DNA from: PWXP01 sp034005525 | GTDB taxonomy: Bacteria; Planctomycetota; Planctomycetia; Pirellulales; Thermoguttaceae | Assembly (NCBI GenBank): GCA_034005525.1 | Contig: JAVEUP010000013.1 | Span: forward strand, 1-64,000 | Reading direction: 5' to 3' | DNA: 64,000 bases | Shown: piece after piece, positions 17,320 to 26,761 of the stretch | How the letters are laid out: each line of letters starts with the position of its first letter | Numbering within the stretch: position 1 is the first letter of the stretch | Translations under genes and position numbers: made by a program | Notes under the pieces: generated by a model | Databases searched by the model: none | Seen by the model: only the letters and a program-made list of their open reading frames with translations | What the model was told of the DNA's origin: nothing

Positions 17320-18642
17320 TCACTCTGTCATGGTTACTCCAATCAGCGACGAGGTCCAGTCCTGGTAGGCGCGGTAGTGGGTGACGCGCGACAGGATGAG
17401 CTGGAAATCGCCCTGTGCGTTCTGAATCCACTGCGGCCGCGTCTCGAATACCTCGGAGCCCGCCAAGTCGGGCCGCGTCTCGGGGGCGCTCGTTACCGGG
17501 CCGACCCGCCGCCAGCCGTCAGGCGACCGGCGGTACAGCACCGCTCGCGCGCGGCACGGCACCTCAATCGTTCGGAAGTCGTTGCCGGAATAGACCCCGT
17601 GCTGCCCCTCCATCACGACTACGGTGTCGATATCGCCGGGTTTCTGAGCGCCGGAACAGGCGTAGACCGCTCCAGCCCCCAGGTTGGCTCGATGATACGG
17701 AGCGGGAGTCAGAACATCTTCGAGTTGCCACTTCGAACCGTCCCAGCGCAGTTGTGCAACGGTCATGTTCAGGAACTCCATCGACCCGGAGCGGAAGTTC
17801 GGCATATTGTAGTAGAACAGCATGGCCGGGGTTCCGTCGGCATCGATGGCAATGTCGAGCACGCGCGACCATTCGCTCCCCGCGGAATCGTCGTATGCAC
17901 AGGTAGCGTTCGCGGCCGTGATCGGCAAGGCGATTGGAGTACCGTCCGACTGCTTCCAAGTCATTCCTCCATCGTCCGAGTAGGCATGGTAGGCATCGCG
18001 GAACCGCTTGGTACCGCCCACGTAGAGCCCAAGGCCCAGGTGGAACGTATCGCCCCGTGTGGCCAGGAAGACGTACGCAAGTCCGCCGGAGATTAGCGTT
18101 GTCGGCTCTGACCAGGTGGTGCCGTCCGTCGTAGTGCGGTAGACATGACCTACACCCGACAGGCGATAGCTCATCCACACCGAGCCGTCCGAGCGGACAA
18201 ACGGCTTGGGATAGTTGCAGCCGGCGTTGTCGATGGTGGCGGGGGCGTCCCAGGCACTGATGTCCTCGGCGTTGGCGGACCGGCGGGAGTACAGTGGATC
18301 ATTGTGGTGCGCATAGAGGACAACGAGTTTCCCCGCATGCTCGCCCGCCGGCACCACGAACAGCGAGGGAGTGCCGTGGTCGTCGTCGCGCGCGTACGTG
18401 TGGACGACCACGGGTGTGCCGATCGCGCCGCTGGCATGGTCGAAGTCGTTGACCTCGACGTTGCGCTGGCTCTGATAGCCGAAGTACGTCCTGCCGTTGT
18501 GGTAGACGGCGTGCGGCCTCGTCGTCCAAGAGGTGATCCCCTCGTGGGCCAGCAAAATCTCGCCCGCGTTCGCATCGAGCCGCCCGGCAATCAGGGCGAC
18601 GGTCAAGAACACCGCGGAAACAAGAGGTTTGGGAGCCTTCAT
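17320..18642 (-). CDS. Secreted BNR-4 repeat protein
   Basis: The 440-residue protein has a signal peptide (MKAPKPLVSAVFLTVALIAG ... ANAG). Beta-propeller motifs of the BNR_4 family follow: THEGITSW-type start (AHEGITSWTTRPHAVYHNGR), TYARDDDHGTPSLFV, YPKPFVRSDGSVWMSYRL, TDGTTWSEP, SDDGGMTWKQSDG. The family is found beside polysaccharide lyases and sulfatases and is thought to bind or cut acidic glycans; the reaction is not established. It is the first of three minus-strand genes reading toward the aminotransferase and sulfatase, 162 bases upstream of the former. Confidence 0.85.
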   Translation of the reverse strand: MKAPKPLVSAVFLTVALIAGRLDANAGEILLAHEGITSWTTRPHAVYHNGRTYFGYQSQRNVEVNDFDHASGAIGTPVVVHTYARDDDHGTPSLFVVPAGEHAGKLVVLYAHHNDPLYSRRSANAEDISAWDAPATIDNAGCNYPKPFVRSDGSVWMSYRLSGVGHVYRTTTDGTTWSEPTTLISGGLAYVFLATRGDTFHLGLGLYVGGTKRFRDAYHAYSDDGGMTWKQSDGTPIALPITAANATCAYDDSAGSEWSRVLDIAIDADGTPAMLFYYNMPNFRSGSMEFLNMTVAQLRWDGSKWQLEDVLTPAPYHRANLGAGAVYACSGAQKPGDIDTVVVMEGQHGVYSGNDFRTIEVPCRARAVLYRRSPDGWRRVGPVTSAPETRPDLAGSEVFETRPQWIQNAQGDFQLILSRVTHYRAYQDWTSSLIGVTMTE

Positions 18643-19022
18643 GGTTCCAGCTCCTCATCGTGTGCAACCTTTCGTGCATCTCGAAAACACTCCGAGACTT
18701 TCGGCTGCGAATCATATTAGGTCAATGTAATGGTGGGCGTCTGGCGCGTCAAGGCCCCAGCATGGAAGCCCCACTATGCCTTTCGCGGCAGTTTGCCCGG
18801 TTCTCTCGTCGTCCCGGCCGGCCAGCCCTTGACAACCCGCTTGCATTCTGACCAACTGGATTGGCTTGACCTTTCGGACCTCCTGTTTGGTCTCCGCCGC
18901 GAACCGGGTGGCATTGAGTTGTAAGACTCAAGCAGTTGAACCGTGCCGAGTGTTGTGCGGGGTATCCATCTCGTGCAGGCTGCCGGGTCCTGTGAACGGT
19001 TACTCCCCAGGAAAGACCGACT
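18643..19022. other. Divergent promoter spacer between BNR genes
   Basis: 380 bases with no convincing gene, between two outward-reading BNR-4 genes, so both promoters should lie here. A perfect TTGACA is at 18829-18834 but has no good -10 at 16-18 bases. Confidence 0.4.
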
Positions 19023-20432
19023 ATGAACATACGATGGCGACGGCGTCTTCTTTCGTTGGCAGGCGATTCAGCGATCGCCTTCTCGGCCCTGTTGCTCGGC
19101 CCCCATGCAGGCCAGTGCCAGACGGATTCGGCGCGCACACTGAAACCGTCGCGAACAACCGAGACTGTTTCGGCCAAGGCCGCCCGGGACGCGCCGCTCA
19201 TCCTTAATCCCGATACGGGCTGGTGCTGGTTTCAGGACGAGCGTGCGATCATCGACAACGGCCAACTCCTACTGGCAGGCGTGAGTTCGCACGGCGACAT
19301 CACCGTGACGGTGCATCATCTGGCGAGCGGTGACACGGCGGTGCACGTGCTCCACCCGCGACTGCAGGCGAACGACCACGCCGTACCCGCGCTGATGGTC
19401 CTGCCGGATGGGCGGTATCTGGCCTCGTATTCCAAGCACGGCGGCGACGCGACGTTGTGGCGCATCTCAGAGCGTTCCGGCGATGCGTCGGCGTGGCACC
19501 CCGAACAACGGTTTGACCATGGGGCGCGCGTGACCTACTCGAACCTCTACTTCATGGCGGACGAAGGGCGGAACGGCCGCGTTTACAACTTCATCCGGGC
19601 CTACCAGTGGGATCCTAGCTTCATTGTGTCCGAAGACCACGGTGCGAGCTGGCGGGCCGGCGGCCGGCTTATCGACGGCGGAGCCGGTTCCACCCGCCCC
19701 TACGTGCGATATAAGGGCAATGGCGCAAACACCATCCACTTCATCACGACGGAAGGGCACCCCAACCGGCATGCGAACAGCATCTATCATGGCTACATCC
19801 GCGGCGGGAAGGCCTTCCGCAGCGACGGAACGGCTGTCAGCGACGACGTTTTCAGTATCAACGCGCCGCCCGCGCAAGCGTTTACCAGGGTTTTCCAGGG
19901 CGATGAAAAGAACGTCGCCTGGACGAGCGACATCGAATTGGACAGCGGCGGGCATCCGTACGTCGCATATTCCGTGATGAAGGATTCGCTTCCGCTCGAA
20001 AGCGGCATGCGCGGCAACGACCATCGCTACCATTACGCGCGGTGGGACGGGACTTGCTGGCGCGACTACGAAATCGCATACGCCGGCTCCCGCCTGTATC
20101 CGAAAGAACCCGAGTACACCGGGCTTATCGCACTTCATCCCCTCACGCCCAACGTCGTCTACATTTCGGCAGACGTCTATCCAAATTCGGGCAAACCCAT
20201 CGTAGTGGCCGGCCAGCGGCGCTACGAGATTTTCGAGGGTGTGACCGAGGATGAGGGAAAGACCTGGCGTTGGAGCCCAGTTACCAGCGGCTCTTCCCAG
20301 GATAATTTGCGGCCCCATGTCGCCGCCCGGGGTGATACTTGGGCCGTAGTTTGGCTGCGCGGCGAGTATCGAGCATATACCGATTACAGCCAGGCAGCCG
20401 TCGGGCTGATTCAGTGCGGGCGGCCGGAGTGA
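19023..20432 (+). CDS. Secreted BNR-4 repeat protein
   Basis: The 469-residue protein has a signal-like N-terminus (MNIRWRRRLLSLAGDSAIA ... GQC). BNR_4 propeller repeats follow: GWCWFQDERAIIDNGQLLLAG, VHHLASGD, NDHAVPALMVLPDGRYLASY, YSNLYFMADEGRNGRVYNF, SEDHGASWRAGG, EDEGKTWRWSP. It is a divergent paralogue in type of the gene at 17320 and faces the opposite way. AGGAAAG before the ATG supports the start. It is followed at 38 bases by the heparinase-like gene, so the two probably form one transcript for glycan breakdown. Confidence 0.85.
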   Translation: MNIRWRRRLLSLAGDSAIAFSALLLGPHAGQCQTDSARTLKPSRTTETVSAKAARDAPLILNPDTGWCWFQDERAIIDNGQLLLAGVSSHGDITVTVHHLASGDTAVHVLHPRLQANDHAVPALMVLPDGRYLASYSKHGGDATLWRISERSGDASAWHPEQRFDHGARVTYSNLYFMADEGRNGRVYNFIRAYQWDPSFIVSEDHGASWRAGGRLIDGGAGSTRPYVRYKGNGANTIHFITTEGHPNRHANSIYHGYIRGGKAFRSDGTAVSDDVFSINAPPAQAFTRVFQGDEKNVAWTSDIELDSGGHPYVAYSVMKDSLPLESGMRGNDHRYHYARWDGTCWRDYEIAYAGSRLYPKEPEYTGLIALHPLTPNVVYISADVYPNSGKPIVVAGQRRYEIFEGVTEDEGKTWRWSPVTSGSSQDNLRPHVAARGDTWAVVWLRGEYRAYTDYSQAAVGLIQCGRPE

Positions 20433-20470
20433 TTCGTGAGGATATCCTCTGGATGAAAAGGAGAGGGCCT

Positions 20471-22405
20471 TTGAAGAGTTCGAGAATCGTTCTAAACGGT
20501 ATGTTGTGGATAGTAGCGTTCGCATCCTGGCGCCCGGCCGTGTGCAATGAGGCGCCTTGCGGCGACAACGCCGCGCCGATACCACTGCCGCCATTGGCGT
20601 ACGACGTGTCGGCTTACGAGCTGGCGCCGCATTTGCGCGCCGGCGGCCCCCACTGCTGGACACTGGATGAGGCCAGTTCGCTCCTGGTGCGGCGCGTCGC
20701 CGCCGAGAAGCAGCGCCGGGAGCTACACGTGGACTATTACCGCATCGGTCACACGCTGGCGTTTCCCCTTCCCTTGGCACAGCGGCCCAGTGAAGAACAG
20801 CTTCCACCAGGAATCGAGGGCATCCGTTATCCCTGGACAACGTGGCTCTCCTGGGAGTTGGAGCGCCGCTGGCGTATCCTGCACGCCGGTTGGCGCGGCC
20901 TTGGCGACGAGGAGGCCGGCGGCCTGTTGCAACGCGAACTGGCTGCGCTGTCGGAATGGGACGACTTCCTGGCGCCGGGGCGGGGAGTGTCGTTGGTTAC
21001 CGGGCATCTGGCGGCCAGCCTCTCGATGGCTCTGGCCGATCCATCAAGCTGGGACCCCGCCCTCCGTGGGCAAGCACTCGCGGCGGCGCAGGCCTTGCTC
21101 GATCGTGACGTGCGTCCCTGGTTCGAGCAGACCTGGGCCGGTGAAAAGCCGCTCACTCCGGCGCGGCTGCACAATATCTCGGTCATTGCACTGGTGCGGA
21201 GCGCGCAACTCGCTCGCACCATCGACAGCCCGCTGACCGACAGCCTCGACGCCCGGGCGCGCGATGTTCTGCACGCCTGGTGGAAGTTCCGGATGGGCGA
21301 CGAGCGCCATACCGAAGGGACGGCCTACGACGGCTACCTCGCAGATGCAATCACCGAGTGGCTTGCCGGATTGCCCGACCGCGATGCCCTGCTGGCCGCC
21401 GGCCGCGAGCCGTCTCTCAGCCTGGCAGAGGAGTGGTTGCAGCTTACGCTCCCCGGACGCACCGACCTGCACGCGCCGCTGGGCGACGTGGAGCCGGAAA
21501 TGCCCTTCTGGGCGAATGCACTCATGCGTCTGGCCGCCTGGTACAACCTCGAAGAGGCCGGCTGGCTGCTGCGCCGCTTCCCACTCGAACGGCTGCCGGC
21601 CGCGGCGTTGGCAGCCGTCGCCGACGATGCCCCTTTCCTGCACAGCGACTTCTCCATGCCGGACGCCGGCCCCGGCGAGCACCTCGCCTCCGTCACCTTG
21701 CGCACCGGCTGGGAGAGCCGCGACCTGCTGGTTGCCGTAGGACTGCCCCGGTGCAACATGGGGCACCTCCACGCAGACGGCGGCCAAGTGATCCTGGGCT
21801 GGCGAGGCCGATTCTGGATTACCGACCCGGGCTACCAGCAGTACCGGCCGGGCGCGGAACGCGAGTACACCATCGGCCCGCAGGCGCATAATGCTCCGGT
21901 CATTGGCGGGGTCGCCCAGTCGCGGCGTACCGCGAAGCTCATTTCGTCGGGAACCGACGGCGCAGGGCGGCAGCACGCGGCCCTCGACCTAACCGGCGGT
22001 TACGCCGGTCTGCTCGACGGTGCCTCCGTGCGGCGCGATATCTGGCTCGTCCCGGGCGAAGCCCCGGCGGTTATCGTGCGAGATTCGTTTGCTGGCCTTC
22101 AGCCGGACGTTGAGGTGCGGACCCACTGGCTGGGCGGCGCGCACCTGGCGTGGGCGTTCCCGGCCGGTTGGGCCCGCCTGAGCGACGGCGAACATGCCCT
22201 GTGGATTGGAACCGCCCCCGGGTCCTTCGAGCCCGGAGGACTCGCCCGGCCCCCCGGGAGCCGCGGGCCGCTGACACTGGAACACGTGGCCGTGCTGCCG
22301 GAAGGAACGGGGGTCCGCTGGTGGGTGTTTCTATGCGGGGCGACCGAACCGCAAGAACAGTCGCCCCCGCGCATGGGTGGCTTAATAGAAAGTGTAAAAG
22401 ATTAA
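20471..22405 (+). CDS. Exported heparinase II/III-like polysaccharide lyase
   Basis: 644 residues from a TTG start with AAGGAG seven bases upstream; an ATG at 20453 in frame gives six more residues. The signal peptide is MKSSRIVLNGMLWIVAFAS. A long alpha/alpha-barrel region follows (WTTWLSWELERRWRILHAGW, EGTAYDGYLADAITEWLAG). A C-terminal beta-sandwich contains HSDFSMPDAGPGEHLASVTL, GHLHADGGQVILGWRGRFW and DPGYQQY, the pattern of the heparinase_II_III domain with its catalytic His region. Likely substrate is an acidic polysaccharide; which one cannot be told. It probably acts with the preceding BNR-4 protein. Confidence 0.75.
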   Translation: MKSSRIVLNGMLWIVAFASWRPAVCNEAPCGDNAAPIPLPPLAYDVSAYELAPHLRAGGPHCWTLDEASSLLVRRVAAEKQRRELHVDYYRIGHTLAFPLPLAQRPSEEQLPPGIEGIRYPWTTWLSWELERRWRILHAGWRGLGDEEAGGLLQRELAALSEWDDFLAPGRGVSLVTGHLAASLSMALADPSSWDPALRGQALAAAQALLDRDVRPWFEQTWAGEKPLTPARLHNISVIALVRSAQLARTIDSPLTDSLDARARDVLHAWWKFRMGDERHTEGTAYDGYLADAITEWLAGLPDRDALLAAGREPSLSLAEEWLQLTLPGRTDLHAPLGDVEPEMPFWANALMRLAAWYNLEEAGWLLRRFPLERLPAAALAAVADDAPFLHSDFSMPDAGPGEHLASVTLRTGWESRDLLVAVGLPRCNMGHLHADGGQVILGWRGRFWITDPGYQQYRPGAEREYTIGPQAHNAPVIGGVAQSRRTAKLISSGTDGAGRQHAALDLTGGYAGLLDGASVRRDIWLVPGEAPAVIVRDSFAGLQPDVEVRTHWLGGAHLAWAFPAGWARLSDGEHALWIGTAPGSFEPGGLARPPGSRGPLTLEHVAVLPEGTGVRWWVFLCGATEPQEQSPPRMGGLIESVKD

Positions 22406-22418
22406 CCAGATGGTATAG

Positions 22419-22446
22419 TTGACGGCGAGTTTGGGCGGATTATAAT
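22419..22446 (+). promoter_or_regulatory. Strong sigma70-like promoter for LamG PEP-CTERM gene
   Basis: TTGACG (22419-22424, 5 of 6), a 16-base spacer and a perfect TATAAT (22441-22446). Transcription would start near 22453, giving a leader of about 200 nt before the chosen ATG at 22653. Confidence 0.6.
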
Positions 22447-22652
22447 CAGCGGGTAGCGTCTTGAGTGTTCCTGTTCGGGGAACAGAGTCCGGTTCGAGGC
22501 ATGTGGTTTCACTCTGCTGTTGCCTGGCCGTGCGAGCCAAGGTTTCGGCGAGTGGAAGGACGACGCAAACCGGTCGGGGAGACAATACCCGGCGTGTGTC
22601 CGGGAGCCGCGAACGGTCGTTTGGCTTATCGCTTATCCGAGGCTTGGCAATC

Positions 22653-25073
22653 ATGGTCCGGACATACTGGCTCACGACTCTCATCGCAGCCGCTATCGTG
22701 GCGGCAGCCGAAGCAAACTGTGCAAACGCTGCCCTGGTCGGCCTTTGGCGGTTCGACGAGGGGATTACCTCGGGCGGAACTGCGTGGCCGACTGCGTACG
22801 ATGCCTCCGGGCACACCTTGCACGGGACGCTCACGGCTTTATCCGGGAGCGTGATTCCGCAACGGATCGACGGGTCGCCCGGGTCGCCCAGCGCAACGGG
22901 CACTGCAACCGGCGCGCTGCGGTTCGGCGCCGATATCGGCGGGAACAACCAACTCAATCGGGTGTCGATCCTGTACAAGAACGTCTTCGACGACATTCTC
23001 AACAGCCCGGCCGCAACCGGCCAGATTACTTTTGCGGCCTGGGTGTCCAGCGAACAGGCGAACGAAGTTGCCGACAAGACCGTGTATGGGCGGATCGTGC
23101 AGCGCTCGAACTGGTACTATTATTTGGACGCCTTGAACACAATCGACTCGTTCGGCGGCAATTTCACCAACCCGGCCTTCGGTATGTTTGACTTGACCCA
23201 AACCGCGTTGCCTGTCAGCCCTGACAGCAGCACGTCGCCTACTTGGACCCATACGGCATTGACCTTTGATGGAGAGTGGGCACGGTTCTACCGGGACGCC
23301 TCGCTGGTCCATTCCATCGATTTACGCAGTCCACCCCGCGCCATTGCCAGCCAGGGAACCGCCGGGATGTCGATTGGAGGAGAAGGGGGCGGGACACGGC
23401 AGGTGGTGGGCGCACTGGACGACGTAGCCATCTTCAACAAGGCGCTGGGCCAAGCCGAAATCGCGCAGATCATGGCCGGCGACTTCACCGGCTTCCTGTC
23501 GCCTTCCGCCAACGCCGTCAGCGCACTCCAGCCGTCGCACTACTACCGTTTCTTCGAGGACGGCGGTGTGCAGGCGAGCGACAGCGGGTTCGCGGCCGCG
23601 AAGAGGCCGGGAATGATGCAGTTCAATACGCCTTCAACCTTCAACGTCGCCGGCCCGGGGCCCGACGACGGGCTATTGGGCTTCCTGGGAACCAACAGCG
23701 CGTACAGTCCCGACGGGCTGCCCAGTAGTGGTACCCCGCGAGCACTCGACCTGGGACCCGGTTCGAACTTTGCCGCTGAGCAGATGACGGTTTCCATGTG
23801 GATCAAGGCCCCGGAAGGCAAGGCCTATGCCTGGGACCGCTTGTTCACGAACAACCAAACGACGGCGAACAACAACTTCACAATCGTGATGACCGAGGCG
23901 ACCGATTATGGCAACGTCTGGGGTCTTTGGCTGGCGACGGGGACGGGCAACGGCGATGCCAAGTTTCTGCCGAAGACGACACTCGACCTGGCGGACGGTA
24001 ACTGGCACTATATCTTCGCGGTCCGGGAGGGCGACAACCGGAACTTCAAGCTGATGATCGACGGCGTCGACTACACCACCAAGCTCGAAAACCCCAGCGT
24101 GCAGAATCTGGGCACCGAAGGCAGCAACGCTTGGATCGGCGGCCGAACCTCAACCGCGGTGGTGTTCGATGGCATGATCGACGAGCCGGCTATTTGGGTC
24201 GGACAGGCGCTGACGGTTCATCAGGGCAGGGCGCTGTACTTCGCCGCAAAACCAGACCCGTACGCTGCGGCCGTCAACGACCTGCGACCGTCGCACTACT
24301 ACCGCTTTGACGAGGACGGCGGGTTGCGAGCAAGCGACGGCGGGTTCGGCGGGCCAAATCGGCCGGGCATCATGACCACGATTGGCTCTGCCACACTGGA
24401 CACAGCCGGGCCGCGGCCCGGCTCCGGGTTTGTGGGCTTCTGGGACACCAACAGTGCGTTTTATCCCAACGGTTCGCGGGCAATGGATCTGGGTGATAGT
24501 TCGCAATTCGCCGCGGACGCGATGACCGTGGCCATGTGGTTCCAAGCCCCCAGCGACCGCACCTACACCTGGAACCGCCTGTTCACCAACAATCGGACTC
24601 GGGCAAACGACGGCTTCGCGGTCGCGCTGACCGACGCTGCGGGACACGAGGGGCTTTGGATTGCCACCGGCGATACCACGGCTGACGCGTGGATGCTGCC
24701 CACAGCAACTCTGAACCTCTCCGACGACAAGTGGCACATGCTGGTCGCCATCCGCGACGGCGATAAGCCCGAGGACATCAAGCTCGTTGTTGACGGGGTC
24801 GACGTCACGGGCGACCTGATTGGCGGCAACAATAATCTTTCAATCCAAGGGACCGGCGGCGCCTGGATCGGCGGAGCTTCCAGCGGCACATACGGCGTAT
24901 TCAACGGCCGGATGGACGACGTGGCAATTTGGGTCGGCACGGCATTGACCGTCGATCAGGCGATAGGGCTATACCTCGCTGCGATTCCGGAGCCAGGTAC
25001 ACCGCTGCTGGCTGTCATGGCAGTTCTCGGCCTGCTGACCGTGCGCCGGCGAAGGATCAGAGGAACTGCGTAG
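22653..25073 (+). CDS. PEP-CTERM protein with three LamG-like domains
   Basis: The 806-residue surface protein has a signal peptide (VRTYWLTTLIAAAIVAAAEA) and three concanavalin-A/LamG-like units. The first begins ALVGLWRFDEG; units two and three begin with the near-identical LQPSHYYRFFEDGGVQASD and LRPSHYYRFDEDGGLRASD and share AWDRLFTNN/TWNRLFTNN, DLADGNWHYIFA/NLSDDKWHMLVA and NAWIGG/GAWIGG. It ends IPEPGTPLLAVMAVLGLLTV then RRRRIRG, a PEP-CTERM sorting tail processed by an exosortase. LamG domains usually bind glycans. Frame is open 64 codons further upstream, but the signal peptide supports 22653. Confidence 0.88.
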   Translation: MVRTYWLTTLIAAAIVAAAEANCANAALVGLWRFDEGITSGGTAWPTAYDASGHTLHGTLTALSGSVIPQRIDGSPGSPSATGTATGALRFGADIGGNNQLNRVSILYKNVFDDILNSPAATGQITFAAWVSSEQANEVADKTVYGRIVQRSNWYYYLDALNTIDSFGGNFTNPAFGMFDLTQTALPVSPDSSTSPTWTHTALTFDGEWARFYRDASLVHSIDLRSPPRAIASQGTAGMSIGGEGGGTRQVVGALDDVAIFNKALGQAEIAQIMAGDFTGFLSPSANAVSALQPSHYYRFFEDGGVQASDSGFAAAKRPGMMQFNTPSTFNVAGPGPDDGLLGFLGTNSAYSPDGLPSSGTPRALDLGPGSNFAAEQMTVSMWIKAPEGKAYAWDRLFTNNQTTANNNFTIVMTEATDYGNVWGLWLATGTGNGDAKFLPKTTLDLADGNWHYIFAVREGDNRNFKLMIDGVDYTTKLENPSVQNLGTEGSNAWIGGRTSTAVVFDGMIDEPAIWVGQALTVHQGRALYFAAKPDPYAAAVNDLRPSHYYRFDEDGGLRASDGGFGGPNRPGIMTTIGSATLDTAGPRPGSGFVGFWDTNSAFYPNGSRAMDLGDSSQFAADAMTVAMWFQAPSDRTYTWNRLFTNNRTRANDGFAVALTDAAGHEGLWIATGDTTADAWMLPTATLNLSDDKWHMLVAIRDGDKPEDIKLVVDGVDVTGDLIGGNNNLSIQGTGGAWIGGASSGTYGVFNGRMDDVAIWVGTALTVDQAIGLYLAAIPEPGTPLLAVMAVLGLLTVRRRRIRGTA

Positions 25074-25185
25074 CGACTATTCACTTGCGCCCCAGCGTCA
25101 TGCCGCCTGGTATCGGACGCATGCCAACTGGGCTTTGATGTTTGGATATTCTCTTTTGCGGCCCAAGACCGCAAGGCAGGGCGAT

Positions 25186-26196
25186 ATGGAAATCTACCGA
25201 AGCGGCAACAGTCGGGTTCGGCCCCTACACGGTTTTACCCTGGTCGAGTTGCTGGTCGTTATTGCTATTATCGGCATTCTCATTGCCCTGCTGCTGCCGG
25301 CAGTGCAGGCGGCGCGCGAGGCGGCGCGGCGAATTCAGTGCGCGAATCATCTGAAGCAAATCGGCCTGGCCCTGTTGACCTACGAAAGCGCCCACCGCGC
25401 CTTTCCACCCGCGGCAATCGTGTCCGGTCCAAACCCGGGACCGAGCGACAACACGTATCCTCAATGTGCGTGGTTGGTTTGGGAAGATGCCCTGGCCACG
25501 AGCGGGGCCGGCCGCCACGGGACGAGTTGGATGCTGTTGATCCTGCCCATGATGGAGCAGGGCGCGCTGCACGGCAACTGGAATTTCCGGACCAACGTGA
25601 AGGGCAATCGGGCTTTGGCTCAAACCGATATTCCCACCTTCTACTGCCCCTCGCGGCGGAACGAGGTCCGCCAAGGGATCGACTCCCAGATGGTTTTCGA
25701 CGGCATGACCGGCGGCGGCACCGACTATGGTGGCTGCATCGGCGGCGGCGATTGCTGTTTCAACGTCCCAGCGGAAACCCATCCTATCACCGGGCCCTGG
25801 TGGCATCAGAGCGGTAATGCCGGCATCCTCCTGCCAAACAAGTCCACCCGAATATCGGCAATCACGGACGGGACCTCCAACACGATCATGCTTGGCGAGA
25901 TGCAGCGGATGTACGGCAGCCAAGCCCGCGAGAAGAGCCTTGATGGCTGGGCGGTAGGCGGCGCCTCAAACCTTTTCGACGGCGCCACGGGGCATAATGC
26001 TCCCGGATCCGGCCGAGAAGACAACAACCAAGGGATCAACGGCCCCTGGTTCCAATCCCCGGGCAGCGACCACCCCGGGGGAGCACACTTCGGCATGGCC
26101 GACGGCAGCGTGCAATTTTTAAGCGAAAACCTGAACGCAATGATCTTCGAACGCCTCTGCACGATGCAAGAGGGCGTGCCGGCGGGCGACTTCTGA
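25186..26196 (+). CDS. DUF1559 protein with pseudopilin N-terminus
   Basis: The 336-residue protein carries the prepilin motif GFTLVELLVVIAIIGILIA and LLPAVQAAREAARRIQC, then the DUF1559 body with TFYCPSRRNE, DGTSNTIMLGEMQRM and the terminal HPGGAHFGMADGSVQFLSE. It is a paralogue of the genes at 8239 and 44661. The start at 25186 keeps the leader short; an ATG 51 bases upstream is possible. It lies 112 bases after the LamG PEP-CTERM gene on the same strand, which suggests co-expression of two surface proteins. Confidence 0.93.
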   Translation: MEIYRSGNSRVRPLHGFTLVELLVVIAIIGILIALLLPAVQAAREAARRIQCANHLKQIGLALLTYESAHRAFPPAAIVSGPNPGPSDNTYPQCAWLVWEDALATSGAGRHGTSWMLLILPMMEQGALHGNWNFRTNVKGNRALAQTDIPTFYCPSRRNEVRQGIDSQMVFDGMTGGGTDYGGCIGGGDCCFNVPAETHPITGPWWHQSGNAGILLPNKSTRISAITDGTSNTIMLGEMQRMYGSQAREKSLDGWAVGGASNLFDGATGHNAPGSGREDNNQGINGPWFQSPGSDHPGGAHFGMADGSVQFLSENLNAMIFERLCTMQEGVPAGDF

Positions 26197-26277
26197 ACCG
26201 GTTGCCATTCGCCGCGCTCTACGCCCAAGGCAGCACACTGCCACGAACTGCACCCGGCACCGCGGGAGGCGTAAAGA

Positions 26278-26302
26278 TGATGGGGGCTTCTCGCCCCCAT
26301 CA
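26278..26302. terminator. Hairpin between convergent genes
   Basis: TGATGGGGGC and GCCCCCATCA form a perfect 10-bp stem with loop TTCTC, 82 bases after the DUF1559 stop and 47 bases beyond the end of the convergent lipoprotein gene. No clear T-run. Position between two converging genes fits a bidirectional terminator. Confidence 0.6.
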
Positions 26303-26348
26303 GCCTGGGAATCGGGATCATACCCGTAAGCGGCCATGCCGGAGCACA

Positions 26349-26474
26349 CTAGTCCGCAGGTGTTGTCACGGAAGCTGGTGGGGCTCCGTTGCCGCCTGTT
26401 GCCGGCGTGCATCCGACCAGAGCGCCGAGGCAGAAGACCGATAGTACGCACACGAGTAACACACGTCGAATCAT
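26349..26474 (-). CDS. Small lipoprotein, 41 aa
   Basis: MIRRVLLVCVLSVFCLGALV runs into GC, giving a lipobox LVGC, and the mature peptide is about 20 residues (CTPATGGNGAPPASV...). GGAGG five bases before the second of two adjacent ATGs favours 26474. It resembles in type the lipoprotein that follows the DUF1559 gene at 8239, but here it is convergent rather than co-directional. Confidence 0.65.
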   Translation of the reverse strand: MIRRVLLVCVLSVFCLGALVGCTPATGGNGAPPASVTTPAD

Positions 26475-26668
26475 CATTTCCTCCCATTGGCTAGGGTTAC
26501 AGGAACTCGAAACCTTCATTTTATGGGATACGCGTCCCGGCTGCAACCGCCGCCGCCGAGGCTGAGCGGGCTGACATACCCCTAATGAAGGGCTCGCGTA
26601 CATCCCGTTCGGCTTAACTCCGGACGGCGGAATACCGATTCCAAGTTAATAGGAGGATTTGGCGCGCC

Positions 26669-26761
26669 GTGGTCGCGATGGCTTCCGGCTGTGCGGACAT
26701 GGGCCAGTCCTCTTGTATGACCCAATCTGCGTTCGTTCTATTCCCGCAGTTTTTCGTATGA
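26669..26761 (+). CDS. Possible upstream peptide coupled to the kinase gene
   Basis: A 30-codon frame starts at GTG 26669 (or ATG 26678, 27 residues: MASGCADMGQSSCMTQSAFV...) downstream of AGGAGG (26651-26656). It ends TGA in an ATGA overlap with the kinase ATG at 26758. The kinase start itself has no visible ribosome site, so translational coupling through this short frame is plausible. Codon content alone does not prove it is translated. Confidence 0.3.
   Translation: MVAMASGCADMGQSSCMTQSAFVLFPQFFV

Noticed and set aside
18829..18851. TTGACA as a promoter for the BNR gene at 19023
   Set aside because: No acceptable -10 at 15-19 bases downstream.
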